NCBI RefSeq assembly: GCF_023231945.1
Contig: NZ_JAJLJH010000001.1
Location: forward strand, 1,674,001-1,738,000
Source of the DNA: Scleromatobacter humisilvae
Lineage (GTDB): Bacteria; Pseudomonadota; Gammaproteobacteria; Burkholderiales; Burkholderiaceae_C
Length of the DNA: 64,000 bases
Reading direction: 5' to 3'
Notes under the pieces: model-generated
The model's input: only the letters and a program-made list of their open reading frames with translations
What the model was told of the DNA's origin: nothing
The model's database searches: none
Shown: positions 1 to 8,925 of the stretch, piece by piece
Layout: the number at the start of each line of letters is the position of its first letter
How positions within the stretch are numbered: the first letter of the stretch is position 1
Translations under genes and position numbers: made by a program

Positions 1-644
1 GTGCCGACGGCCACCGTGCCGGCGTGCACGTTGAAGCTCGCCAGCGTGAACAGGTTGTCGACCGGGTCGGTGCCGGTCGCGTGGTAGGCCGCGCCGATCG
101 GGTCGGCGACCGAGGCCGCGGGAACGCCCAGCGCCGTGTACGCGGGCTGCAGCGCGGTGGTCACGGCCTGCTCGCTCGAGGCGATGGACGCGGACGTGAT
201 GGACGCCGACGTGATCTGCGCCGCCGTCGGCGCGGTGGTCGGGACGACGCCGAGGACGCGCTGCGTCACCAGCGAGGTCAGCGGATTCAGGTTGGCGACC
301 ACGTTGACCGCCGCGCCGCCGCCGGCGGGCGCGACCACCGACGACAGCAGGGCCGGCGCGCCGTCGACATCGTTGAAGGCGGCCGTCAGCACGAACGGCG
401 CGGGGCCCTTCGTGACGATCGAGTAGCTGCCGTCGGCGCCGGTCAGCGCCGACTGCGTCGTGCCGCCCTTGCTGTCGGTCAGCGTGACGGTGGCGCCCAC
501 CAGCGGCGCGCCGGTCGCGGCCACGCCGCTGACCGTGTAGATGGGCGGCGTCGTGCTGCCGGAACTGTCGAAACAGGCGGTCACGATGGCTCCGCCGGCG
601 ACGGCCAGGGTGCCACAGGCCATGGCGATGATGCGACGCTGCAT
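1..644 (-). CDS. Lipoprotein with carboxypeptidase-regulatory-like (Ig/CNA-B-like) domain, truncated by window edge
   Basis: Reading the minus strand from an ATG at 644 gives an open frame of 214 codons that runs off the left edge, so the C-terminus is missing. The N-terminus (MQRRIIAMACGTLAVAGGAI, then VTAC) is a typical lipoprotein signal with the lipobox cysteine near residue 23, so the protein is probably anchored in a membrane. Residues about 32-90 (TVSGVAATGAPLVGATVTLT... GADGSYSI) match the repeat style of carboxypeptidase-regulatory/CNA-B-like folds. The following part is Ala/Thr/Ser/Val-rich with no motif I recognise. An AAAGGA ribosome site lies about 8 nt before the ATG. It is divergent from the ParA-like gene. 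Function unknown; cell-envelope location is inferred from the lipobox. Confidence 0.72.
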   Translation of the reverse strand, partial: MQRRIIAMACGTLAVAGGAIVTACFDSSGSTTPPIYTVSGVAATGAPLVGATVTLTDSKGGTTQSALTGADGSYSIVTKGPAPFVLTAAFNDVDGAPALLSSVVAPAGGGAAVNVVANLNPLTSLVTQRVLGVVPTTAPTAAQITSASITSASIASSEQAVTTALQPAYTALGVPAASVADPIGAAYHATGTDPVDNLFTLASFNVHAGTVAVG

Positions 645-673
645 TGAGGATCCTTTGAGATTGGGAAACGACA

Positions 674-702
674 GGGCACCGGCGCGTTGGACGCCGGTGC
701 CC
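674..702. repeat. Perfect 11-bp inverted repeat in the 5' leader of the lipoprotein gene
   Basis: GGGCACCGGCG (674-684) and CGCCGGTGCCC (692-702) are perfect complements around a 7-nt loop. The hairpin ends about 30 nt upstream of the lipoprotein start codon at 644, so in a minus-strand transcript it would sit in the 5' leader. There is no clean U tract, so it looks more like an mRNA leader hairpin or a protein site than a simple terminator. The remaining DNA between 645 and 956 has no gene I can support. Confidence 0.45.
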
Positions 703-956
703 GATTCCCGACAGCGTCGCAGACGCATGTGTCAGCGTCGTGGCGCCCCGCTGAAGCCGAGGCTCAAGATCGGCCGCAAGGTGCCGATGACGCACAGAAA
801 CGAGACGCGCGTCCGAATGGCGCTGGCTAACCAACCGTTACGCCCCTGCGTTTTCACTGACAGCAAAAAGGGGGTTGACAGGCACACAATGCGCGTGCAC
901 GCGGTCTCCCGCAATGTCGCGGACCCCCTTGATTGGCGCTGGTCGCCACCATCCCC

Positions 957-1820
957 ATGCCCGTTGTAGCAGTCATCAATCGCAAAGGCGGAAGCGGCAA
1001 GAGCACGCTGGCCACGCAGCTGGCGGGCTGCCTGGCCAATCGCGGCTCGCAGGTGATGCTGGGCGATGTCGACCGCCAGCAGTCCTCGCTCGCCTGGCTG
1101 CGCCGCCGCGCGGCCCAGCCGCTCGTCAAGTCCGCCGCAATCGTCGGTTCGGCGTTCGGCAGCCAGGGCGTGATGCGCCCGCCGGCCGGCATCGACCACG
1201 TTGTGCTGGACACCCCCGGCGGCCTGCAGGGCTACGATCTCGCCCGCCTCGCGATGACGGCCGACGCGATCCTGATGCCGGTCGGAGACTCCGTTTTCGA
1301 CCGCGAATCCGCCCTCCAATGCCACGCCGAGCTGATGACGCTGCCACGCGTGGTCAGCGGGCGTTGCAAGGTGGCCGTCGTCGGCATGCGGCTCGACGGC
1401 CGCGGCCGCAGCACCTCGCACATGCAGCAGTGGGCCGAACAGAACGGCATGCGCTACGCGGGCTCGCTGCGCGCGTCGCGGATCTACACCCGCTGCGCCG
1501 AGCAGGGGCTGTCGCTGTTCGACGTGCCTGCGGTCAAGGTCGAGAGCCACTTGGCGCAATGGCGTCCCATCGTCGAATGGATCGACCGGACCTGGGCCGC
1601 GGCCGGCAAGATGGAGGCCAGCTCCCGGACGGCGGTGCCCGTCTCCGCGCCGTCCATCTCGCCGCACGCACGCCGCCGCACGCTCGTGCGCGCGCCGTTG
1701 CCGGTGGCGATGTCCAAGAGCGGCCCGGCGTCCGAGTTCCGCGCCAGTCGCGAGACGGCGCGTGCCCCGCGCGCCCAGCGCTTCGGCTGGCTGTTCACAG
1801 TCTTCCGCGCCTGGGCCTGA
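957..1820 (+). CDS. ParA/MinD-family partitioning-type ATPase, orphan
   Basis: The 287-residue product opens with MPVVAVINRKGGSGKST, a deviant Walker A motif with the signature lysine at residue 10 (KGGSGKS), the hallmark of ParA/MinD/Soj ATPases. GDVDRQQSSLAW (Walker A') and HVVLDTPGG (Walker B region) follow in the right order. ATG 957 is chosen because it puts the P-loop at the extreme N-terminus as in the family; an upstream in-frame TTG at 933 would add 8 residues. The last roughly 80 residues are basic, Ala/Pro/Ser-rich and outside the ATPase core. No parB or parS-like site is adjacent, so a role in chromosome or plasmid segregation is not supported; orphan ParA proteins position many kinds of cargo. 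Cytosolic. Confidence 0.85.
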   Translation: MPVVAVINRKGGSGKSTLATQLAGCLANRGSQVMLGDVDRQQSSLAWLRRRAAQPLVKSAAIVGSAFGSQGVMRPPAGIDHVVLDTPGGLQGYDLARLAMTADAILMPVGDSVFDRESALQCHAELMTLPRVVSGRCKVAVVGMRLDGRGRSTSHMQQWAEQNGMRYAGSLRASRIYTRCAEQGLSLFDVPAVKVESHLAQWRPIVEWIDRTWAAAGKMEASSRTAVPVSAPSISPHARRRTLVRAPLPVAMSKSGPASEFRASRETARAPRAQRFGWLFTVFRAWA

Positions 1821-2062
1821 CGCGCCCCGCGTCCTGAGCCGCCGCGCGCCGGATCTTCAGGCCTCGTGGGCGTCGGTTCGACCGCCGCCAAGATCGTCTC
1901 GCGCACTCACGCGGATGCCGGATGAGCGCGTCGTCGAGATTTCGCAGACCGCAGTTCGACTTCGTCGATATCCACGCAACGATGCTCCGTCGATTTCATG
2001 TGCTGCACCGTGTGGCAGCCGCCGCGACGCGCTCCACCGAAGCCCGCGCCAGGTACTGCCAC

Positions 2063-2098
2063 AAAGCAAAACGCCCACTCGGGAGTGGGCGTTGCTTT
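2063..2098 (-). terminator. Strong intrinsic terminator hairpin, probably bidirectional
   Basis: On the plus strand ACGCCCACTC and GAGTGGGCGT form a 10-bp stem, extended by AAAGCAA/TTGCTTT at the base. Read on the minus strand the stem is followed by TTTTGCTTT, a good intrinsic terminator 26 nt downstream of the CCA end of the tRNA-like sequence at 2124-2176. On the plus strand it could also stop read-through from the ParA gene, which ends about 240 bp earlier. Confidence 0.75.
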
Positions 2099-2123
2099 CG
2101 AGGTTTTCACCTCGGTAATGCGG

Positions 2124-2176
2124 TGGTTGCGGGGGCTTTGGGTTATGAGCCCTCCGACGATCCGTCCTACCCCGAG
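2124..2176 (-). pseudogene. Initiator-tRNA(fMet)-like sequence lacking the T arm (tRNA relic or att scar)
   Basis: On the minus strand 2176->2124 reads CTCGGGG (acceptor 5' side), a short D-arm-like hairpin (GACG GAT CGTC), the complete fMet anticodon arm GGGCTCATAACCC (three G-C pairs, CAT anticodon at 2147-2145), four linker bases, then CCCCCGCAACCA, the fMet acceptor 3' strand with encoded CCA. The variable loop and T arm are absent and the D arm is shortened, giving 53 nt instead of 77. Two 13-nt blocks fit my memory of proteobacterial initiator tRNA exactly. It is followed by a minus-strand terminator, as tRNA genes often are. I call it a relic or attachment scar; a functional armless tRNA is unlikely but not excluded. 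Confidence 0.5.
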
Positions 2177-2840
2177 GGTTCGCAGGATTTCAGAAGGTCC
2201 GAAAAGTCGTCAATCGGAAAACTTGTTCAATGCTGACAAGCACTTAGCTCCTTTCGGTCGTGTGACAGTCGAGACCCTTTCGCTCCTTGCAACGCCGATT
2301 TCATGTCACACGCTCAGCGATTTTTCGTCGATGCCGCATTCGAGCTGCAGCGACCGTTAGGCGCGTTTCGTCACGCAGAATTCGCCCTTGCATTCATCGT
2401 ACAAGCTTGCGTTGCAACGCGCCAGCTTGACAGCGACTCGAGATCTTGATGCAATAAATCCAAGCGCTCAACGGCGCTTGCCTCGCCACGGCTTGCCGCA
2501 CGCGAGGCGCCTGGTCAGTCCCAGGCCACTACAACTGGCGTTTGATCGCAGATCAGCCGCACAGCTTGCAGGCTCTGTTCGGAGCCAGCCAAGTCGACGC
2601 CTTCGGCGTGGACTTGATCCGAACATCGAGCCGACGATCGGCTCGCCGATCGATTCGATTGAAGCTGGTCACTGACCTCGTTGTCACGCTGATCAGCCCC
2701 GGCGGAGCCCTGCGCTTCCCGCAACTTCGGCGACCGCCCCCCCCTGAGACCGCTCGTCCGCACTCGCAGACGCGTCTCTGCTTCCATCCCCGATCCGCAT
2801 TCCAGGGAACGCGTCAGCGTGCCCATTTCTGGACGCCCAC
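2177..2840. other. Gene-free stretch upstream of the giant recombinase-like gene
   Basis: I find no frame with both a ribosome site and a protein-like composition here. The only structure that stands out is a 9-bp inverted repeat, CGTGTGACA (2259-2267) and TGTCACACG (2304-2312), separated by 36 bp. By eye the stretch is less GC-rich than most of the window, as is the following gene. It presumably holds the promoter of the 2841-8925 pair, but no clear -10/-35 is visible. Confidence 0.5.
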
Positions 2841-5800
2841 ATGACTCATGACATTGGCAGCGTGCAATCGCCCGTGGAGTCCGTCGAAGCACTCCCTTCC
2901 ACCGTCGAAGAAAGCCTCGGCTCCATCCCATCATCGGGAGGCGCAGCCGTGCCCAAAGGGAATCCTCCCATCGTCATCGATGCAGTGGCTGGCTCGCTAT
3001 TCTCCGAACTCAGCCCAACGGCGGCAGACGCGCAATATCTGACCGCGCTTGGCGTCGATGCCAATTGCCGCGCGCTTCGCACGGTCACGACGTTTTTCGG
3101 AACCGTCGCAAAGGACCACGCCACTAGCCTAGCCGTCGGGCACACACCCGCATGGCTGGACGTGGCAACAGGCCGCCAATCGGCCGTGAAGTCGATCTTC
3201 GCGGACGACTCGCGCGCCGAGGCGTGCGCCCTGCTCGGCGCAGCCCTCAGCCACGATGCCTTCGAAGCACCGTTCAGCAATCTATTGTTCGCCGCCCGTT
3301 TCCAGAGCAATTCTGTACATCGGGCCATGCTCGACCGAATGAGCCTGGTGCTGGTGTTGAAGGCGGCGCAGTGTAGGACGGTGATCCCCAAGACCGTAGC
3401 GAATGGTATTCAGCAGTGCTACCGATCACTGGCATCCGCAAAGACCACCGCTTGGAGCGCCATCGCGACATGCGCTCCCATCGACATCGCGCAGATCGAC
3501 AGTCTCCTGACCGACGTCAAGCAGAACTCGGTGCGTGAGTTCCTGGTCGACTGCCGAGCCCTTCTTGCGGTCGAGTTCAGCGCGCCGGATACCGAATCGC
3601 GATCACGCCAAGAGCACAGCTCTTCGCAACCGCCGCAGCACGAGAGAGCGTCCATCGCAGACAACGACGCACCTGACCGAGCCGCCGCGGAACCGAAGGC
3701 GCCCGAATCGTCCAGCGACGACGACGAATCGGAAGCCTGTGCCAGCGCGCCAAGCGTTGTGGCTTTTGCGCGGGAGGCCCAGTTCGCGCCGCTGTCCACC
3801 AAGGCCGGGGTCGCCCTGCAATGGAATTGCTTGGCGACTCCTGAACTGAAGAGGCTGATCGAGGAGGTGACGCCTTACCTGTACAGCTCCAACCTGCGTC
3901 AGGTCAGCTGCGCTGTCCTGTTCTATATCAGCCTGCTGACCAAAGCGAACGGCAAAAGTGCTCGGCGCACGGCGACGAAGTTGGATCCCAAGGCGCCAGA
4001 CTTGGCCATCTCGATCGGTCAAGGAGGACTGCTCACCTCACACGATGCCAAGGTCCAAGCTCGTCGGCCCGATCACGTCGTCTCCCAGCACAGGATCAAT
4101 GTCGTCTACTGGCCTCAACGGATCGTCGACATCCTCCAGGACTGGGAGTCGACCTGGGGTGAGAAGTCCGAGATCGGTGAATACATCGACCTGAACGCGG
4201 GTGGCGCGGGGCTCTCCAACGCGGAGTACAACAAGTTCCTGCGCAGGTGCGGTGACAAGGCGCACATCGCTGAGCCGACCCGGGCGGCAAACGGACTGGG
4301 GCTTGCAGTGCTCGATGTCACCGGAAGCGACATGTACGCGTCCCTGGGCGCGTTGCACGTGGAAATGGCCGCTCCTTCGGCAGACTTTTACTTCAGCCCG
4401 TTAGCCTCCGAAGTTCACCGGCAGATGGACCGGGTCTACCAGGAAATCGGACTCGGGCCCGCGATTCCTTTTCCCGAAGAAGCGCGCGGAACCAGGCTGG
4501 GGCCTCAGAAGTGGGTGCCTCCCGAGACCACGCGCGATGGGTGGTCGCGGTTGGAAGCCGACATCAGACGCTTGTACAAGCGTGTTTGCCGATGGAAGAA
4601 CACGCTCGATGGCGGGTCGGCCCTGGACGCCTTGTCACGATCGTGTTGCGCAGCCCTCGTGGTTCGGGATGCAGGTCGCGGCACCAACCCTCAGCGACTG
4701 AGCGTCGCATCGCTCGCCAGCAATCCGTCCTGGTACGTGCTCGACGACAAGTTCCTGGAAGGTGTCAAGCGTGCGCGACTGCTTCCGCATACGGACGTCT
4801 CGGCAGCCCTTGTCCGCATCTTTCTTCACGCCAAGAGCATTGCCTACAAGCGCATGGGCTGGAAGGAAGACGCTACCCTCGATCCGCTGTTCGGTATGAC
4901 CGCAGCCGGGCGGAACTTCGGCCTTCGTTCGGATTGGATTCCGATCGACGCTGATGCGATCCAAGGGATCACTACGGAGTACTTCGCAGCAGACCGGAAT
5001 TTCGCGAGAAATCAGCTCGTCACGAGCATGGGCGAGAACTTGGTCGATCGATGGCTCGTCCGTGCCCTCACTGGCCACGGCACATGGCTACTGACCTCCT
5101 TCTCCTGGACGATGAGTGTCGCGCCCGACGAGGCCATGGGCCATCTCCAGCGGATTCTGACGGAGCATGCGGACCGAATGTTCGGCGATGCAACGGCGCT
5201 TGTCGCGTTGTCGAAATCGATCCCGCCATACAAGCTTCCGGACTTCCCGCTCGATATCCGCAACGACCCGGAAGGCGAAGGCGCCGGCGACCCGCTGCCC
5301 TCCATCGGCAGGCAATGCCTGGTCGATCACTCGCTTGTTGCGAGCGTTCGACGCCAGGTCACGCAGGGACGCGGACCCGCCTGTCGTTATGCAACAACCC
5401 TGCTGGCCAGGTTGGCAGTGGATGGACTGCCGACTCTCGACGCGGCCATCGACGCCACGCTTGACCAGGACGCCCTTCGCACAGTTGGGGCGACGGAGGG
5501 CGCCGCCTGGACGCGCCGTCACTATGTCCACGCATTCTGGCTGCCGACCCAGGCGCAGACGCAAGCGATCGCGACACTCGCCACACAGGCTTCGGCGCCA
5601 ACTCGTCGAAGACTTCTGCGCGAAGCGGCAGACTTCTTGAGAGGAATCTCGGGCTATTCAGGTTGGCCCGCCGATGATCTATCGGTGCTGGTCCGCTTCG
5701 CGACAGCATGTGAGCGTTGGCGCCGCCTCGAACTGCCGCCGTCCATCTGCGCGATGTCATCGCCAGAGCTCGAGTCGGCTTGCCTTTCTCCCACCTCGCT

Positions 5801-8009
5801 CGAGAGGACTGCGACTAACGGCGTCTTCCCGCCCAAACGCAAATTCAAATCGGTACGTGGTCCTGTCGCGGCAACCAGAGTGCCCGCTCAGATCGCCTCT
5901 CACAATCTGGACGAGATCACGTCGCTTCTGGGCGAGTGGTGCACCACCGACGACTCGCTCGGTGGACAAGAGCGGCGCGCGCGAAGAATCAAACTGGGGC
6001 TGGCAGACCTCGCGTCGCCGGATCGAACCGCGATCTTTCTGTTCTGCTCCGACATGCTGAACCTGCAGGCAGACGAAGTCATTGCGAACCCGCGGAACGC
6101 CCATGTCTCGACAGTGAAGACTCGGTGGAGCACCGTGCATCCAACGTTCGGTTCGTTGCCGTTGTCCGCAGATCCGGCTGACTTCGAGGACGACGAGTGG
6201 GTTGGCGTCGTTGATGCAGTGAACAAGTACTGTCTGGACGCAGCCCGAAAGGCCGGCACTACCGATGACTCATATTTGATCGGTGAGGGCAAGATTCGAT
6301 CGAGCCGCGCTCGCGACGCACTCCAGAGAATGTTCAGGATTCTGGAGGGCGACGCTTGGGAGATTCCGCAGGCGGCGTGGGACGAGATGGGCGGGGCGAC
6401 GTTGTTCCAACCGCGCCTGTCGGCGTCTTCGTCGATCTATCTCACCGAGTACGCACAGCCGATCAAAGAGGAGATCTACGCCACCTTTTCGCATGCGCTC
6501 GCTGCCGAGCGACAGGATGTGAAGGTACAGGTCATGAGCGAGGCGCCGTGTCGAATTGGGGAAGTCTCCTGCGCCGCCAGCAGATGCGTCACGCGTTCAG
6601 GCGCGATGACATTCCTCAACACGCCCTATGTCGTTCACAAAAGCAAGCATGCGCCGCGCCAGGCACCACTGACCCCAGCCACAGCCAGCGCCGTTAAGGC
6701 CCTCGAGGAACGCACTGTCTCGATCTGCCCCGACGCCCAGCGACTGTTTCGCTTCGACGCCGTGGCTCAAATGCAGGATGTGACGGCGAATGCCTTGCTT
6801 CCAGACGTTCTGCGCAATGCCATCGGCGATCCCGAGTTCCGACCTCAATCGCTGCGAGGAACTGCCTATATGGAGTCGCTATGGCCTGGATTTCGACCGG
6901 TCATGCAGCGCCTGCTGAATGGCACCCTCACCCCGCAAGAATGCATCCCATGGCTACACGGAGAGCCCATGCAAGACCGGTGGATTCGAGCCATCAGCGC
7001 AGCGACGGCCGCGGGTCACGGCGCTGTTGATCCGGGGTACAAGTTCTATGCGTCGGCTTGGCCACTGCTGCTGGCTATCTGGATGAAGGCCAAGTCGCTG
7101 GATCTGAAACCTGCCGATGCGACGTTCAAAGCTTTTGGTCGCACAGCAGCCAACTTCAGGCAAATCAAGTGTCGATCTGAAGACAAGGAAGTCGACGCTT
7201 GGCAATGGCTGCCGTCCGCGATGGTTCGCAGTCAGTCTCGACCCCTGCTGGAAAGTGTCCTTCCTTCACAGGAGCTCCCGCGACCGCCCACGACTCGGCC
7301 GGCCGACTCAACACCGAGCCAGACGATTGGCTACATCGTGCTGCGCTGTCTCGAACTCATGCCAGACGCAGCCTTACACGAAACTGGCTTGACGACGGCA
7401 CAGCAAAAGGTCGCGGAAGAGAACATTCCCCGCTCGCGCGACATTGAATGGGCGCGAAAGAGGAAGAAGGGACCGATCACCGGTGCAGCGCTCGACGGCG
7501 ACCGTTCGCTGGCATTGGATCCGTCCGGAATCGGAATCACCGAGTGGCTCAGCGGGCTGTCTACCAAGGACTTGCACGACCTCTTCGCGATTCTGCGAAG
7601 AAATCAGAAGGATCTGAGCCTGTCGCCCGAGGAGATCCAGGAGTGCGAATTCTGGCGCCGGGTGTCTCTTCACATCCCTTCGAAATTCTGTCTGACGCTC
7701 CGATTTGGTCAAGGCCATCACCTCTCGCCGGCCTCGGAGCTCCGCCTGCGGGAACTCCGGCCTCGCGTCATGGTGCAGGACGAGCGCGACCCCAACCTCG
7801 GACCTCTGCCGGACGTCATGCTGCGCCATCTTCCTGAGAACGACCGACTCGACTGTCGCAGCACGGCGATCTTCAAGCTCGCATGTCTGGTGCTGTCCAG
7901 GGCGAGCACCTCGCTGCTGTCAGAGAGTGCGGCAAACGCAAAGCGCCCTGCCGGAGAGTCGGACACGAGCGCTACCAGCACGGAATTCAAGGAGATCAAA
8001 GATGCGTGA
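2841..8009 (+). CDS. Giant (1722 aa) protein with degenerate tyrosine-recombinase-like core
   Basis: I do not recognise the full-length family. Residues about 1230-1405 carry, in order, the elements of a tyrosine recombinase catalytic core: SEAPCRIGEV with R1238; VVHKSKHAPRQAPL (K1267/K1269, beta-hairpin lysine, then the usual PL); PQSLRGTAY with R1339, the HxxR box with Gln1336 in place of His; and AAGHGAVDPGYKFY with H1393 and Y1400/Y1403 as candidate nucleophiles. The R-to-Y spacing of about 165 residues suits the family. Around 1230 residues precede and 320 follow this core without a motif I know; an acidic Ser/Asp linker lies near 288-300. Tyrosine recombinases are normally 300-450 aa, so the length is exceptional. 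Start ATG 2841 has no strong ribosome site. It overlaps the next gene by 8 bp, so the two are probably co-expressed. Likely cytosolic, DNA-acting (inference). Confidence 0.7.
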   Translation: MTHDIGSVQSPVESVEALPSTVEESLGSIPSSGGAAVPKGNPPIVIDAVAGSLFSELSPTAADAQYLTALGVDANCRALRTVTTFFGTVAKDHATSLAVGHTPAWLDVATGRQSAVKSIFADDSRAEACALLGAALSHDAFEAPFSNLLFAARFQSNSVHRAMLDRMSLVLVLKAAQCRTVIPKTVANGIQQCYRSLASAKTTAWSAIATCAPIDIAQIDSLLTDVKQNSVREFLVDCRALLAVEFSAPDTESRSRQEHSSSQPPQHERASIADNDAPDRAAAEPKAPESSSDDDESEACASAPSVVAFAREAQFAPLSTKAGVALQWNCLATPELKRLIEEVTPYLYSSNLRQVSCAVLFYISLLTKANGKSARRTATKLDPKAPDLAISIGQGGLLTSHDAKVQARRPDHVVSQHRINVVYWPQRIVDILQDWESTWGEKSEIGEYIDLNAGGAGLSNAEYNKFLRRCGDKAHIAEPTRAANGLGLAVLDVTGSDMYASLGALHVEMAAPSADFYFSPLASEVHRQMDRVYQEIGLGPAIPFPEEARGTRLGPQKWVPPETTRDGWSRLEADIRRLYKRVCRWKNTLDGGSALDALSRSCCAALVVRDAGRGTNPQRLSVASLASNPSWYVLDDKFLEGVKRARLLPHTDVSAALVRIFLHAKSIAYKRMGWKEDATLDPLFGMTAAGRNFGLRSDWIPIDADAIQGITTEYFAADRNFARNQLVTSMGENLVDRWLVRALTGHGTWLLTSFSWTMSVAPDEAMGHLQRILTEHADRMFGDATALVALSKSIPPYKLPDFPLDIRNDPEGEGAGDPLPSIGRQCLVDHSLVASVRRQVTQGRGPACRYATTLLARLAVDGLPTLDAAIDATLDQDALRTVGATEGAAWTRRHYVHAFWLPTQAQTQAIATLATQASAPTRRRLLREAADFLRGISGYSGWPADDLSVLVRFATACERWRRLELPPSICAMSSPELESACLSPTSLERTATNGVFPPKRKFKSVRGPVAATRVPAQIASHNLDEITSLLGEWCTTDDSLGGQERRARRIKLGLADLASPDRTAIFLFCSDMLNLQADEVIANPRNAHVSTVKTRWSTVHPTFGSLPLSADPADFEDDEWVGVVDAVNKYCLDAARKAGTTDDSYLIGEGKIRSSRARDALQRMFRILEGDAWEIPQAAWDEMGGATLFQPRLSASSSIYLTEYAQPIKEEIYATFSHALAAERQDVKVQVMSEAPCRIGEVSCAASRCVTRSGAMTFLNTPYVVHKSKHAPRQAPLTPATASAVKALEERTVSICPDAQRLFRFDAVAQMQDVTANALLPDVLRNAIGDPEFRPQSLRGTAYMESLWPGFRPVMQRLLNGTLTPQECIPWLHGEPMQDRWIRAISAATAAGHGAVDPGYKFYASAWPLLLAIWMKAKSLDLKPADATFKAFGRTAANFRQIKCRSEDKEVDAWQWLPSAMVRSQSRPLLESVLPSQELPRPPTTRPADSTPSQTIGYIVLRCLELMPDAALHETGLTTAQQKVAEENIPRSRDIEWARKRKKGPITGAALDGDRSLALDPSGIGITEWLSGLSTKDLHDLFAILRRNQKDLSLSPEEIQECEFWRRVSLHIPSKFCLTLRFGQGHHLSPASELRLRELRPRVMVQDERDPNLGPLPDVMLRHLPENDRLDCRSTAIFKLACLVLSRASTSLLSESAANAKRPAGESDTSATSTEFKEIKDA

Positions 8010-8925
8010 TTTCGCCTATGAAGAAGTAGTTCAAGGCAATGGCACCGAGACCATGGCAACACCGCTGACCTTCAGCCCCGGCACCTGCGTCGAGGGCAAA
8101 CCCATTCACAACACGCGAGTACTCATGAACTTCAACGACGATTTCAAGGGCGAATTCGTTCCTGCCTCCGCACTCGCGCCAGCAATTGCGGCCGCCAAGA
8201 AGCTGCTCACTCAGTTGTCTCCTCATAGTCACGAGGACTGGATCGACTGCTTCTCTCTCGAACATCTGAAACAGATTCCGCTATGCAAGGTGCAAGTGGA
8301 GAGCGCCCAGAAGAAGACTCCTCATGCCAAGCCCGAAGATTCAGCTGCGGAAGACGTGGAGCGCACCAAGAAGACTGCGAATCACCTGCGCGGCCTGTTC
8401 GAAAAGGCACAACGCGGCATGAGCGGCGAGGATTTCGTGAAAGAGCTGCACGAAAGTCCGGACATCGACCTGGCCCGACAGATGCTCAGACGCGCGAATG
8501 CCGGCGGCGCCGACGTGACGACGCCGGGCGGTGCCATTCTGTCGCCCAACACCGGCAAGCCGGTCCAGGAACTGGCGTGCGCCGAATCCCAAACTGTCAA
8601 GATCAAGGTCGGCGTTGAGCCCCCGCGAGGCGGACTCATCAGCGCAACCGTGGTCGACCCGCTGGAGCATGCAGAGTTCTGGAAGCACTTCCCCGACAAG
8701 CTCGTCGCGCTCGAAGTGGTCGATGCCGATGATCAGGAATGTCTTCTGCTCTCGCAGGTTCTCAAGGAACCGTTGATCGTGCAGATCAACGTGACAGTGG
8801 TCTCACCTCACGGGCGCATGACACGCGAGGGAGTCCAGGCCTCACTTTCGAGGTCTCTCGACCATCGAGGTTTGGCGCAACGAGTTGTCAAACGACTGAG
8901 CAGTCAGTTCGACCTCAAGTTTTAA
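8002..8925 (+). CDS. Unknown 307-aa partner of the giant recombinase-like protein
   Basis: ATG 8002 is preceded by AAGGAG (7989-7994) inside the end of the giant gene and overlaps its stop codon by 8 bp, a translational-coupling arrangement that argues for a shared function. The protein is soluble-looking and hydrophilic, with no signal peptide or membrane segment. A Lys/Glu-rich middle (residues about 98-135, KKTPHAKPEDS... ERTKKTANHLRGLFEKAQRG) may be helical. The C-terminal half (about 190-290) has alternating hydrophobic strands (KIKVGVEPPRGG, LVALEVVDADD, LIVQINVTVVS) suggesting a small beta domain. I recognise no family. After the stop at 8925 about 280 bp precede the next gene. Confidence 0.6.
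   Translation: MRDFAYEEVVQGNGTETMATPLTFSPGTCVEGKPIHNTRVLMNFNDDFKGEFVPASALAPAIAAAKKLLTQLSPHSHEDWIDCFSLEHLKQIPLCKVQVESAQKKTPHAKPEDSAAEDVERTKKTANHLRGLFEKAQRGMSGEDFVKELHESPDIDLARQMLRRANAGGADVTTPGGAILSPNTGKPVQELACAESQTVKIKVGVEPPRGGLISATVVDPLEHAEFWKHFPDKLVALEVVDADDQECLLLSQVLKEPLIVQINVTVVSPHGRMTREGVQASLSRSLDHRGLAQRVVKRLSSQFDLKF

Noticed and set aside
875-903. Promoter for the ParA gene with TTGACA at 875-880
   Set aside because: A good -35 hexamer but no acceptable -10 at 16-18 bp spacing, so not listed as a feature.
2124-2176. Functional tRNA gene
   Set aside because: T arm missing and D arm reduced; kept only as a relic or att-like feature.
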